From an uncultured Oscillospiraceae bacterium (lineage in GTDB: Bacteria; Bacillota; Clostridia; Oscillospirales; Oscillospiraceae), in NCBI GenBank assembly GCA_934597125.1, contig CAKTQM010000001.1:53679-117678 (forward strand): DNA of 64,000 bases, read 5' to 3'. Every line of letters begins with the position of its first letter. The first letter of the stretch is position 1. Of the stretch, positions 7,377 to 15,857 are shown piece after piece. A program made the translations under genes and the position numbers. Below the pieces are notes generated by a model, which worked only from the letters and a program-made list of their open reading frames with translations, had not been told where the DNA came from and did no database searches.

Positions 7377-8369
7377 ATGAAGCAGACCATCGCGGCGGGG
7401 GTGCTGTTGTGCATGCTGCTGTTTTTGCCGGTTTGGCTGGGGGCGGAGGAGACCGCGCCGATAGAGGAGCCGCCAGCCGCCGCCGAGCCGGCGACCGCGG
7501 AGAGCGGCGAGGGCTCTGACGCCGCCCACACGGTGCGGCTGTGGAACGGCAGCGCCGTGGAGACCATGTCGGCGGCGGAGTATCTGCGGTGTGTGGTGCG
7601 GGGCGAGATGCCCGCCACCTTTGAGATGGAGGCATTGAAGGCTCAGGCGGTGGCGGAGCGCACCTATCTCTATTACCGCATGGCGGCCGGAGCGAAGGAG
7701 AACCACCCCGACGCCGACGTGTGTACCGATTCCGGCTGCTGCACGGCGTGGCTCAGCGAGGAGGACGCCAGAGCCAAGTGGGGCGGCAAATTTGATCAGT
7801 ACGAGGAGAAGATCGACCAGGCGGTGGCGGACACCGACGGACAGGTGGTGCTGTATGACGGCGCGCCTATCATGGCGGTGTTCCACTCCTCCTCCGCCGG
7901 CGTTACCGCCGGAAGCGGCGACGTGTGGGCGGCGGAGCTGCCGTACTTAGTCAGCGTCAAGACGCCGGAATCCCCCGACAGCGTGCCCAACTACTACAGC
8001 GTCAACACGTTTACCGCCGAGGAATTCCGCGGGATTTTCCTTAAGGCTCACGCCGATGCCCAGCTGTCCGGCGACACGTCCGGCTGGATCCGCGACGTGC
8101 TGATGACGGAGACGGGACGGGTGGCCTCCGCCACGGTGGGGGGCGTGTCCGTCACCGGCAAGGAGCTGCGGAGTCTGTACGGTCTGCGCAGCGCGGCCTT
8201 TACCGTGGAGACGGACGCCGGCGGCGTTACCTTCCGCGTCACCGGCTACGGCCACGGGGTGGGCATGAGCCAATACGGCGCCAACGAGCTGGCCCGGGAG
8301 GGGAAAACCTGGCGAGAGATCCTGGAGTGGTACTACACCGGCGTGACGATCGGGCTGTACAACGGGTGA
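7377..8369 (+). CDS. spoIID: SpoIID/LytB-domain protein (stage II sporulation protein D)
   Basis: A 330-aa protein. The start MKQTIAAGVLLCMLLFLP gives one N-terminal membrane segment. The SpoIID catalytic domain follows: SAAEYLRCVVRGEMPATFEM, LKAQAVAERTYLYYRM, ADTDGQVVLYDG..., FHSSSAGVT, and the C-terminal GYGHGVGMSQYGANELA. SpoIID is a lytic transglycosylase that trims denuded glycan strands during forespore engulfment, together with SpoIIM and SpoIIP, which are not in this window. An open frame continues upstream to 7287 but the signal sequence fixes the start. Confidence 0.88.
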   Translation: MKQTIAAGVLLCMLLFLPVWLGAEETAPIEEPPAAAEPATAESGEGSDAAHTVRLWNGSAVETMSAAEYLRCVVRGEMPATFEMEALKAQAVAERTYLYYRMAAGAKENHPDADVCTDSGCCTAWLSEEDARAKWGGKFDQYEEKIDQAVADTDGQVVLYDGAPIMAVFHSSSAGVTAGSGDVWAAELPYLVSVKTPESPDSVPNYYSVNTFTAEEFRGIFLKAHADAQLSGDTSGWIRDVLMTETGRVASATVGGVSVTGKELRSLYGLRSAAFTVETDAGGVTFRVTGYGHGVGMSQYGANELAREGKTWREILEWYYTGVTIGLYNG

Positions 8370-8476
8370 AAAATGTGCTATACTGTATCGTTGTTTACAA
8401 AAAGTTCAGGAAAGACCCCTCATCTTCGATATAATCAATAGAAAAGACACAAAGACACATTGGGAGGCTTTTGTAT

Positions 8477-9166
8477 ATGGCACGCAACATCCTTGTGGTG
8501 GAGGACGACCACAACATTTCCGATTTGATCCGTATGTATCTGGAAAAAGAGGGCTTTGAGGTACGCATCGCCTATGACGGCGGCAAGGCCGTGGAGGAAT
8601 ATGACGCCAAGGCGCCGGACATGGTGCTGCTGGACATTATGCTGCCGGTGATGGACGGCTGGGCCGTGTGCGCCCATATCCGGGAAAAGGGCAAGACCCC
8701 CATCATTATGCTGACGGCCAAGGGCGACGTGACCGACCGGATCACCGGCCTTGAAATGGGCGCCGACGACTATTTGGTGAAGCCCTTCGAGATGAAGGAG
8801 CTGATGGCCCGCATCAACGCCGTGCTGCGCCGCAGCGAGATCCCCGACGACACCCGCAAGCGGCTGGTATACGACAAGCTGGTTATCGACCTGGACAGCT
8901 ATGAACTGCTGGTGGACGGCAAGAAGGTGGACACGCCCCCCAAAGAGCTGGAGCTTCTCTACCACCTGGCCGTAACCCCCAACCGGGTGTATACCCGCAA
9001 CCAGCTGCTGGACGAGGTGTGGGGCTTTGACTATTTCGGCGACAGCCGCACCGTGGATGTCCACATCAAGCGCCTGCGGGAAAAGGTGGAGAACGTCTCC
9101 GACCAGTGGGCGCTGAAGACCGTATGGGGCGTGGGCTACAAGTTTGAAGTGAAGCAGCCGTCATGA
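8477..9166 (+). CDS. OmpR/PhoB-type response regulator
   Basis: A 229-aa regulator. The receiver domain has the acidic pocket (VVEDD), phospho-acceptor Asp53 in LLDIMLP, Thr in MLTAKGD and Lys in YLVKPFEMKEL. The C-terminal winged helix carries TPPKELELLYHLAVTPNRVY and DSRTVDVHIKRLREKVE. GGGAGG lies nine bases before the ATG at 8477; the alternative TTG at 8471 is too close. It forms a two-component pair with the kinase that overlaps its stop codon, with an HtrA protease behind, which suggests control of envelope protein quality. Confidence 0.93.
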   Translation: MARNILVVEDDHNISDLIRMYLEKEGFEVRIAYDGGKAVEEYDAKAPDMVLLDIMLPVMDGWAVCAHIREKGKTPIIMLTAKGDVTDRITGLEMGADDYLVKPFEMKELMARINAVLRRSEIPDDTRKRLVYDKLVIDLDSYELLVDGKKVDTPPKELELLYHLAVTPNRVYTRNQLLDEVWGFDYFGDSRTVDVHIKRLREKVENVSDQWALKTVWGVGYKFEVKQPS

Positions 9167-10626
9167 TCGAACGATTCAAGCGAAGATTCAACAGCCTCTA
9201 CTGGCATCAGTTTGCCCTGACGGCCGGTATGGTGCTGCTGACGCTGCTGCTGCTGGGCGTCAGCTTCTTCACGCTGAGCTACGGCACCACCACAGCGGAA
9301 AAGCGGGGCGAGATGCGCACCCGTGCCGAGCTGATCGCCCAGGTATCCGCCGACTACTTCGCCGCCGCGGGCGACGCGGGCATCGACGAGGGCACCGCGC
9401 TGCGCAAGCTGGCGGACATGGCCTCGCGGATGACGGATGTGGACTTTCTCATCTGCTCGGCCCAGGGCAATGTGCTGCTGACTACCGACGAGGATCTGGT
9501 GGGCCGCAGCATCACCATCCCCCAGGAGATCGTGGAGAATATTCTGGGGGAAAAGGCGCTGTATCAGGGCCGCAGCAATGTCAACGGCACCTACAGCGTG
9601 AAAAAGTTCGCGGTGGCCGTCCCTGTTTTGAGTAACGACAACCAACTGGTGGGTATCGTGCTGGCGGTGATGGATGAGTCGGAGATCATGCAGGTGTGGC
9701 GTTCCTTCATCGGCATGTTTTTGATGACCTCCGCCATCATTCTGCTGATCTCTTTTTTGGCCAGTTCCGTCACCTCCATGCGGCAGATCAAACCCATCAC
9801 CGACATGGTGCAGGCCACCCGTGCCTATGCCGCCGGTGATTTTGACGTGCGTATTCCGGAGTTGGATCGCAGCGATGAGATCGGCGAGCTGGCCCAGTCC
9901 TTCAACGCCATGGCGGATTCGCTGGCGGAGACGGAGCGGCAGCGGCGGGACTTTATCGCCAATGTCTCCCACGAGCTGAAAACCCCCATGACTACCATCG
10001 CCGGTTATACCGACGGCATTTTGGACGGCACCATCCCGCCGGAGCGGGAGCGCCACTATCTGCAGATTATTTCTGACGAGAGCCGCCGCCTGAGCCGTCT
10101 GGTGCGGCGGATGCTGGATATCTCCCAGATCCAGTCCAAGGAGATGAAGAAGGAGGACTTCGACATCTGCGAGGTCATGCGCATCGCCCTTTTGAGCATG
10201 GAGCAGAAGATCAATGACCGCGGGTTGGACGTGGAGACCAATATTCCGGAGGATCCCACCATGGTGCAGGGCGACCGCGACCTGATCACTCAGGTGATCT
10301 ATAACCTGCTGGAAAACGCGGCCAAGTTCGCCTCTGCCGGCTCCGCCCTGTATCTGGGACTGGCTACCAACGACGAAAAGGCCATTATCTCCGTCCGCAA
10401 CCACGGCGCCACCATCGCACCGGAGGAGATCCCCCTGCTGTTTGAGCGGTTCCACAAATCCGACAAATCCCGCAGCGAGGACAAGGACGGCTACGGTCTG
10501 GGTCTGTACGTGGTGAAGACCATTCTGGCCCAGCATAAGGAGCATATCTCCGTCACCAGCGAGAACGGACTGACCTCCTTTGATTTTACCCTGCAGCTAT
10601 CTTCCCCCCACAACACCGAGAGGTAA
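9163..10626 (+). CDS. Transmembrane sensor histidine kinase
   Basis: A 487-aa kinase overlapping the response regulator by ATGA. Order: membrane segment (about 18-40), extracellular sensor (about 41-180), second membrane segment (about 184-206), HAMP linker (RQIKPITDMVQATRAYAAGD), HisKA with His270 in FIANVSHELKTPM, and a HATPase domain with NLLENAAKFAS, a variant N/G1 region and FHKSDKSRSEDKDGYGLGLY. The classical DxGxG box is weak (VRNHGATIAPEEIP), as in some Clostridial kinases. It should phosphorylate the preceding regulator. Confidence 0.93.
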   Translation: MIERFKRRFNSLYWHQFALTAGMVLLTLLLLGVSFFTLSYGTTTAEKRGEMRTRAELIAQVSADYFAAAGDAGIDEGTALRKLADMASRMTDVDFLICSAQGNVLLTTDEDLVGRSITIPQEIVENILGEKALYQGRSNVNGTYSVKKFAVAVPVLSNDNQLVGIVLAVMDESEIMQVWRSFIGMFLMTSAIILLISFLASSVTSMRQIKPITDMVQATRAYAAGDFDVRIPELDRSDEIGELAQSFNAMADSLAETERQRRDFIANVSHELKTPMTTIAGYTDGILDGTIPPERERHYLQIISDESRRLSRLVRRMLDISQIQSKEMKKEDFDICEVMRIALLSMEQKINDRGLDVETNIPEDPTMVQGDRDLITQVIYNLLENAAKFASAGSALYLGLATNDEKAIISVRNHGATIAPEEIPLLFERFHKSDKSRSEDKDGYGLGLYVVKTILAQHKEHISVTSENGLTSFDFTLQLSSPHNTER

Positions 10627-10631
10627 CGCAT

Positions 10632-11933
10632 ATGGACGAATTGAAAAAGAATACCCAACCCCAGGCCGAGCCCCGGGAGGTGGTGGACTGGTACGTCCCC
10701 CCACAGGGCACCGAGGTGGTGGATTACTACGTTCACCCCCAGCCCCTGCCGGAGAGCATCCGCCCCGCGCCCTCCACACCGCCTCAGAGGAAAAAGCGGC
10801 CCGGTTTGTGGATCTTTTTGGGTATCATGGGGCTGGTGGCGGTGATTTTGGTGGTGGCCGCGCTGCTGTGGCGCGGCGCGAACGGCGACGGCGGCTACGA
10901 CGGCGACGGGCAGGACAATCACGACGCCAGCAGCATCGTGGACATCTTTGCCGACCACAAGACCGCGATCCAGCGGGTGGAGGGCTTCGACCCCTCCGTG
11001 CGTCTGGCGGTCAACGACAGCCACGGCGACGAGCTGACCGCCCAGCAGGTCTACGCCGCGGTAAACCCCGCCACCGTGCTGGTGGTGGCACAGCAGAACG
11101 AAAAGGCATCTCTGGGCACCGGCATCATCATGACCGGGGATGGCTATGTGATCACCAACGCCCACGTGATCTCCGGCGGTGCGGAATGCTGGGTGGTGCT
11201 GGACACCGGTATGAGCTACGATGCGCTGCTGGTGGGCTATGACGCGGACGAGGACATTGCCGTGCTGAAGCTGGTGGACGCCGAAGGGTTGCCCACCGCG
11301 GAATTCGGCAACAGCGATCTGGCGGAGGTGGGCGATCAGGTCTACGCCATCGGAAACCCGCTGGGCATCGAGCTGCGCTGCACCATGACGGAGGGCATTC
11401 TGTCCGCCATCAATCGGGATGTGCAGCTGGAGGGGCGCACGCTGAACGTGCTGCAGACCACCGCCGCGCTGAATAACGGCAACTCCGGCGGCCCCCTGAT
11501 CAACCGCTATGGACAGGTCATCGGCGTCAACACGTTGAAGATGAGCGGCAACGGCGGCGTCAGCGAGGCCACGGTGGAGGGTCTGGGCTTTGCTTTGCCC
11601 CTCTCCAACGTGTGCTATGTGGTCAATGACATTATCGCCACCGGCAGCTTCCGCGGAGTTCCCACTCTGGGCGTGATGGTGGCTACCATCGACGATCCGG
11701 ACGGCGGCACCTTTGTGCGGGTGGAAAGCGTTACCGAGGATTCCCCCGCCGCCGACGCGGGTATGCAGGCCGGCGATGTGATCCTGACCGCGGATGGCCG
11801 GACTCTGTCCACCATTGACGATTTGATGGCGGTGCGCCGCGGGCACATCGCGGGGGAGAACTTGACGCTGACCCTGCAGCGAAACGGCCAGACCATCACC
11901 GCGGATGTGGTACTGCGGGCCGATAAGGGATAA
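10632..11933 (+). CDS. HtrA/DegP-like membrane-anchored serine protease with PDZ domain
   Basis: A 433-aa S1C protease. A Pro-rich cytoplasmic tail is followed by one membrane segment (about 57-77), a linker, the trypsin-like domain and one PDZ domain (about 340-430, DSPAADAGMQAGDVILTADG). The catalytic triad is His178 (TNAHVI), Asp208 (DEDIAVLK) and Ser285 (NNGNSGGPL). It lies 5 bases after the kinase gene, so regulator, kinase and protease form one operon, as in other Gram-positive HtrA loci. It should degrade or refold misfolded proteins outside the membrane. Confidence 0.93.
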   Translation: MDELKKNTQPQAEPREVVDWYVPPQGTEVVDYYVHPQPLPESIRPAPSTPPQRKKRPGLWIFLGIMGLVAVILVVAALLWRGANGDGGYDGDGQDNHDASSIVDIFADHKTAIQRVEGFDPSVRLAVNDSHGDELTAQQVYAAVNPATVLVVAQQNEKASLGTGIIMTGDGYVITNAHVISGGAECWVVLDTGMSYDALLVGYDADEDIAVLKLVDAEGLPTAEFGNSDLAEVGDQVYAIGNPLGIELRCTMTEGILSAINRDVQLEGRTLNVLQTTAALNNGNSGGPLINRYGQVIGVNTLKMSGNGGVSEATVEGLGFALPLSNVCYVVNDIIATGSFRGVPTLGVMVATIDDPDGGTFVRVESVTEDSPAADAGMQAGDVILTADGRTLSTIDDLMAVRRGHIAGENLTLTLQRNGQTITADVVLRADKG

Positions 11934-11934
11934 C

Positions 11935-11976
11935 AAAAAGCAGATGAGCCTCTTGCGGTTCATCTGCTTTTCTCTG
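11935..11976. terminator. Bidirectional terminator between htrA and the TauE/SafE genes
   Basis: The stem AAAGCAGATGA/TCATCTGCTTT is flanked by A-rich and T-rich tracts on both sides, so it can end the plus-strand operon and the convergent minus-strand one. The minus-strand stop codon lies within it. Confidence 0.8.
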
Positions 11977-12331
11977 TTTTTCTCACCAGCGTCAGCACTC
12001 CCATCACCAGCAGATAGACGCCGAAGGGCTTGCGCAGCACCGCCGTGTCCATGGCGGTGGCGGCCCAGGCGCCCAGCGCCGCCGTCACCACGCCCCAGGG
12101 GATGGCCTGACGCAGCGCCTGCCTGTCCAGCATGCCCGTCTTCCGGTGGAACAGCAGCCCCGCGCCGGCGGTGGGGAGAAAGTATAGCAGGTTGATGCCC
12201 TGAGCCATTCGCTGATCCACCCCCAGAAACAGGGTCATCACCAACAGCAGCAGCGTGCCGCCGCCTACGCCCCAGGCCGACAGAATGCCGGTGGCCGTTC
12301 CCACCAGCAGCGGCAGTACCCACTCCGTCAC
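11960..12331 (-). CDS. TauE/SafE (DUF81) permease, second half-size subunit
   Basis: A 123-aa membrane protein with four hydrophobic stretches. It has the family's glycine-rich motif GTATGILSAWGVGGGTLLLL and GINLLYFLPTAGAG. The start is a GTG at 12331, whose GTGA overlaps the stop of the upstream half gene, a typical coupled arrangement. TauE/SafE transporters export sulfite, sulfoacetate or other organic anions. Ligand unknown here. It is half the length of a normal 250-aa member and probably pairs with the other half. Confidence 0.8.
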   Translation of the reverse strand: MTEWVLPLLVGTATGILSAWGVGGGTLLLLVMTLFLGVDQRMAQGINLLYFLPTAGAGLLFHRKTGMLDRQALRQAIPWGVVTAALGAWAATAMDTAVLRKPFGVYLLVMGVLTLVRKTEKSR

Positions 12332-12681
12332 AGCAGATACCTCACGCCGCCGTACAGCAGGAACAGGGCGAAGATCCGCCGCAGCCACAGGGCGCTGACC
12401 TTTTGGAACAGCAGACCGCCCAGCGCGCCGCCGATACCGCCGCCGATCAGGTACGGCAGCGCCATCAGCCAGTCAAAGCCGCCCCGCAGCACGTAAATGG
12501 CCGCCGACAGCACGCAGAAGGGCAGGATCACCCCCACGCAGGTAGCCAGCGCCTGTTTCTGCTCCAGACCGCACCAGCGCGTCAGCAGCGGTACCATCAC
12601 CATGCCGCCGCCACCGCCGAAGCATCCGTTTACCAGTCCCGCCGCCGCGCCGGACAGGCGCAGCTTTGCCTTTTGCTGCAT
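12328..12681 (-). CDS. TauE/SafE (DUF81) permease, first half-size subunit
   Basis: A 117-aa protein with four predicted membrane spans and the motif LSGAAAGLVNGCFGGGGGMV, then PLLTRWCGLEQKQALATC, a TauE/SafE repeat pattern. The ATG at 12681 follows AAAAGGAGGCGGTATC. It overlaps the second half by four bases. Both halves keep their own Gly-rich motif, so they look like the two ancestral repeats kept as separate chains rather than a broken gene. Confidence 0.8.
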   Translation of the reverse strand: MQQKAKLRLSGAAAGLVNGCFGGGGGMVMVPLLTRWCGLEQKQALATCVGVILPFCVLSAAIYVLRGGFDWLMALPYLIGGGIGGALGGLLFQKVSALWLRRIFALFLLYGGVRYLL

Positions 12682-12739
12682 GATACCGCCTCCTTTTGGC
12701 TATGTAAGACCGCCGGTGGGCGGTCTTTTGCGTCAGACG

Positions 12740-12943
12740 TTACATCTTGCGGAAGCTCTGGCAGTCGGTGCACTGATCCATGGAGGGGTTGGTCTCATGG
12801 GTGCCCACCTGAATGGAGTTCAGGCCGCAGCGATCCACGTCCTTGCAGTGGTGGGCGCAGCTGGTCACGGTGCAGTTGATGGCGCTGTTAGGGGTGCATT
12901 CGCAGCCGTCGTTGGTGCAGCCGCACTTTTCATAATTGCTCAT
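12740..12943 (-). CDS. DUF1540 cysteine-rich small protein
   Basis: A 67-aa protein with ten cysteines, including CGCTNDGCECTPNSAINCTV and CTDCQSFRKM. The spacing of the Cys pairs suggests a bound metal, probably zinc. DUF1540 proteins are common in Clostridia and of unknown function. A small hairpin follows at 12705-12727. Confidence 0.85.
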   Translation of the reverse strand: MSNYEKCGCTNDGCECTPNSAINCTVTSCAHHCKDVDRCGLNSIQVGTHETNPSMDQCTDCQSFRKM

Positions 12944-12963
12944 TGTGGTTTCCTCCCGAATGA

Positions 12964-13009
12964 AAAAGTAAAGTCAGGCACGGAAAGCGTGGCTTTCCCT
13001 TTGCCTGAC
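12964..13009 (-). terminator. Terminator after mgtE
   Basis: On the minus strand a long stem (GTCAGGCA...GGAAAGC / GCTTTCC...GCCTGAC) is followed by TTTACTTTTT. Confidence 0.8.
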
Positions 13010-13053
13010 CATAGTGTGTCCGCGAAACACGGGAGTATGCAGTTGAAAAATTT

Positions 13054-14439
13054 TCAAATACCGAGGATGGCCGACGCCAGAGTGAAATAGATCAGCAGAC
13101 TGGTGGCGTCCACAATGGTGGTGATGAAGGGGCTGGCCATCACCGCCGGATCCAGGCCGATCTTCTCCGCCAGCAGCGGCAGCGAACAGCCCACACACTT
13201 GGCGAAGATCACCACGAACATCACCGTCAGGCACACCACCAGGCACACCGACAGCGTTACCTCATCGTTGCCCAGCAGCACCCGATCCACCAGCTGCATT
13301 TTTACAAAATTGGCGGCTGCCAGCGCCGCGCCGCACAGGAACGACACCCGCAGCTCCTTCCACAGCACCGCCAGCACGTCGGAGAAATCCACCTCTCCCA
13401 GACTGAGGGCGCGGATGACAGCCACCGACGCCTGGGTGCCGGAGTTGCCGCCGGTGCCCGACAGCATGGGGATATAGGAGTTCAGCACCAGACAGGCGGC
13501 CAGCGCATTTTCGTAATGGGTCAGTATCATGCCCGTAAAGGTGGCCGACAGCATCAGGATCAGCAGCCAGGGCATACGGGCCTTCCAGGTGTCGAACACA
13601 CCGGCGCGGAGATAGGGCTTGTCCGAGGGCAGCATAGCGGCCATCTTTTCGAAGTCCTCGGTGGTCTCCTCTTCGATAACGTCCATGGCGTCGTCAACGG
13701 TGACGATACCCACCAGCCGCTTCTCCAGATCCACGATGGGCATGGCAAGGAAGTCGTACTTGCTCAGCGCCTGGGCCACGTCCTCCTTGTCGTCGGTGGT
13801 CTTGGCCCACACCACGTCGGGATCCATGATATCCTCGATCAGGTCGTCCTCATCCGCCAGCAGCAGATCACGGACGGACAGCACGCCCAGCAGCTTGCGC
13901 CGGGGATCAGTGACGTACAGGATATTGATGGTCTCCAGCTCGCCGCCGATGCGGCGGATGCGCTTGAAGGCGTCCGCCACCGTCATGTCTTTTTTCAGGG
14001 ACAGAAATTCCATGTTCATAATGGAACCGGCGCTGTCCTCGGGATACTTCAGGATCTCATTGATGGACTTGCGCATTTCCGGCGTGGCCTTGTCCAGAAT
14101 ACGGATTACCACGCTGGCGGGCATCTCCTCCACGATGTCCACGGCGTCGTCCAGATACAGCTCGTCCAGCACCTCCTTCAGCTCGGTGTTGGAAAAGCCG
14201 TTGATGAGCATTTCCTGACTCTCGCTCTCCAGCTCCACGAAGACCTCCGCTGCCGTCTCCTTGGGCAGCAGACGGTACAGGAGGGGCATGACCTCGGGGC
14301 CGGCCTCCTCCAGGATCAGGGCGATATCCGCGCTCTCCATGGGCAGGAACATGTCACGCAGCTCGGCATAGTGTTTATCGCGGATCATCTCCCGGATCTC
14401 GTCCAGCAGCGCATCCATTTTGTTTTCCAGATCGATCAT
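13054..14439 (-). CDS. mgtE: Magnesium transporter MgtE
   Basis: A 461-aa MgtE. The cytoplasmic N domain (residues about 1-125, superhelical repeats LLPKETAAEVFVELESESQE), two CBS domains (about 130-250, VLSVRDLLLADEDD and VGIVTVDDAMDVIEEE) and a C-terminal five-helix membrane domain with the pore signature PMLSGTGGNSGTQAS are all present. The CBS/N domains close the pore when cytoplasmic Mg2+ is high. The ATG follows GGAAAGGAGG. Expression is controlled by the M-box riboswitch and terminator directly upstream. Confidence 0.96.
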   Translation of the reverse strand: MIDLENKMDALLDEIREMIRDKHYAELRDMFLPMESADIALILEEAGPEVMPLLYRLLPKETAAEVFVELESESQEMLINGFSNTELKEVLDELYLDDAVDIVEEMPASVVIRILDKATPEMRKSINEILKYPEDSAGSIMNMEFLSLKKDMTVADAFKRIRRIGGELETINILYVTDPRRKLLGVLSVRDLLLADEDDLIEDIMDPDVVWAKTTDDKEDVAQALSKYDFLAMPIVDLEKRLVGIVTVDDAMDVIEEETTEDFEKMAAMLPSDKPYLRAGVFDTWKARMPWLLILMLSATFTGMILTHYENALAACLVLNSYIPMLSGTGGNSGTQASVAVIRALSLGEVDFSDVLAVLWKELRVSFLCGAALAAANFVKMQLVDRVLLGNDEVTLSVCLVVCLTVMFVVIFAKCVGCSLPLLAEKIGLDPAVMASPFITTIVDATSLLIYFTLASAILGI

Positions 14440-14483
14440 GCTGCGTTCCTCCTTTCCATGGCGGTTTCTTCGTTTTCGGGCAG

Positions 14484-14520
14484 CAAAAAACACCCCAGCG
14501 CGGCAGGCGCTGCGGTGTAG
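14484..14520 (-). terminator. Riboswitch-controlled terminator upstream of mgtE
   Basis: On the minus strand CACCGCAGCGC/GCGCTGGGGTG forms an 11-bp stem with one mismatch, followed by TTTTTTG. It sits between the M-box aptamer and the mgtE start, as an expression-platform terminator should. Confidence 0.88.
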
Positions 14521-14524
14521 AGGG

Positions 14525-14703
14525 AAGCCTTACGATGGTATTTTGCTTCTGCCCTACCGTTACAAGCTTTAGCATCGCGGGGCGGTGAAGCTACGTTAGA
14601 TACTACCTTGGTTTCGATAGTACCTGCTCAAACCATCTCATGGTGTCTCCACCATTTCGCGGCAGCAGCCCATATCCCTCGCGGTAGCCTTACCTACCGG
14701 TGA
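14525..14703 (-). ncRNA. M-box (ykoK leader) magnesium riboswitch
   Basis: The minus-strand leader carries the M-box landmarks in order: GTAGGTAAGGCTACC, GATATGGGCTGCTGCC, a GAAATGG/CCATGAGATGG region, AACCAAGG, TAACGTAGCTTCACCG and GATGCTAAAGCTTG. M-box RNAs fold compactly when Mg2+ is high and then expose a terminator, shutting off Mg2+ importers. A matching terminator and an mgtE gene lie directly downstream. The ends are approximate. Confidence 0.93.
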
Positions 14704-14711
14704 ACATATTC

Positions 14712-14740
14712 AGTTTATGTCAAAAAAAAGAGCTTGTCAA
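14712..14740 (-). promoter_or_regulatory. Promoter of the M-box-mgtE transcript
   Basis: TTGACA, a 17-base spacer and TAAACT on the minus strand, directly before the aptamer. Confidence 0.8.
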
Positions 14741-14791
14741 GAGCCGTATTGATTTTTTCTGCAAATCGAAAAAATGTTTTACGAAAACGCC

Positions 14792-14820
14792 TTGTGCGCC
14801 GCGACACAGTGTGGTATACT
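14792..14820 (+). promoter_or_regulatory. Promoter of radC
   Basis: TTGTGC, a 17-base spacer ending in TGTGG (extended -10) and TATACT, about 45 bases before the radC ATG. Confidence 0.65.
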
Positions 14821-14866
14821 GTATTATTGACAAAAAATCGCATTTTATGGAAAGGGGGAGGCGGCG

Positions 14867-15538
14867 ATGGGACTGCATGACGGGCATCGCGCCCGCAAAA
14901 AGGAACTGTTTCGCCGGCACGGACTGGACGGCTTTGCCGACCATGAGGTGCTGGAGCTGCTGCTGTACTACGCCATCCCCCGACGGGATACCAACGAGAT
15001 CGCCCACCGGCTGCTGGGAAAATTCGGCTCGCTGCAGGGCGTGTTCAATGCCCCCGCGGAGGAATTGGCAAAGGTGGACGGCGTGGGCGAGAGCGCGGCG
15101 CTGTATCTGACGCTGCTGCCGGAGGTACACAAGCGCGCCATGCGTTCCGTGGGGAAGGAGCGGGTGCTTAACAGCGTGGACAAGTGCGGCAAATTCTTTC
15201 TGGAGCTGCTGGCGCAGGAGCGGCAGGAGATCTTATATCAGGCCTGTCTGGACGGCAAGGGCAAGCTGTTAAGCTGCAAAAAGCTGTCACAGGGCAGCGC
15301 GGACTGCACGGCGCTGTCGGTGCGGCAGGTGGTGGAAAACGCCCTGCTGTCCGGCGCCAGCGCCGTGGTGCTGGCCCACAACCATCCCAGCGGCGTGGCC
15401 CTGCCGTCGGAGAGCGACCGCACGGTGACGCTGTGGGTGCGGGACGCCCTGAAAACCTTGGATATCCGCCTTTTGGATCACATCATCGTGGCGGACAACG
15501 ATTTTGTCAGCATGAATCAGAGCGGGTATTTGATTTGA
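14867..15538 (+). CDS. radC: RadC/JAB-domain protein
   Basis: A 223-aa RadC. The N-terminal helix-hairpin-helix part spans about residues 25-85 (LGKFGSLQGVFNAPAEELAK followed by VDGVGESAA). The C-terminal JAMM-type domain has the metal motif AHNHPSG with His171 and His173, and Asp184 (SESD). RadC was once linked to DNA repair; its true activity is unsettled, though the zinc-site residues here are intact. GGGGGAGG precedes the ATG. Confidence 0.93.
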   Translation: MGLHDGHRARKKELFRRHGLDGFADHEVLELLLYYAIPRRDTNEIAHRLLGKFGSLQGVFNAPAEELAKVDGVGESAALYLTLLPEVHKRAMRSVGKERVLNSVDKCGKFFLELLAQERQEILYQACLDGKGKLLSCKKLSQGSADCTALSVRQVVENALLSGASAVVLAHNHPSGVALPSESDRTVTLWVRDALKTLDIRLLDHIIVADNDFVSMNQSGYLI

Positions 15539-15559
15539 TATGAGTAAGCGGGCGCCACG

Positions 15560-15681
15560 CCAAAGGCTCCCCTTGTTGCAAGGGGAGCTGTCAGCCGTAA
15601 GGCTGACTGAGGGGATAACCTTACTTGGGACAATCCCTCCGGCGCTTCGCGCCACCTCCCTTTACACAAGGGAGGCTTTGG
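15560..15681. repeat. 122-bp palindromic repeat element (MITE-like)
   Basis: A complete copy with ends CCAAAGGCTCCCCTTG and CAAGGGAGGCTTTGG, an internal CAGCC/GGCTG hairpin, GACTGAGGGGAT and GGGACAATCCCTCC. With the palindrome at 15707 it fills most of the 319 bases between radC and uvrB. Confidence 0.85.
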
Positions 15682-15706
15682 TACACCGTACTATCGGCAG
15701 CATTAT

Positions 15707-15732
15707 GTAGGGGCGGACGACCCTGTCCGCCC
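15707..15732. repeat. 26-bp dispersed palindrome, inverted orientation
   Basis: GTAGGGGCGGACGACCCTGT followed by CCGCCC, the reverse orientation of the copies at 768 and 2657. About 125 bases of unremarkable sequence separate it from the uvrB start. Confidence 0.8.
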
Positions 15733-15857
15733 TGTCGATGACCGCCACATTTTCAATCGGGCCGATACCCCAAGGGTGCTTGTTCCGCTTCGCTCCACAG
15801 CGCTCGTCATCTGCCCCTACGGAATCACAACAACACTTCACTTTCAAGGAGACCCCT

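Noticed and set aside
583-15732. CRISPR-like repeat array
   Set aside because: The short repeats are kilobases apart, palindromic at their ends and lack regularly sized spacers; no cas genes are present.
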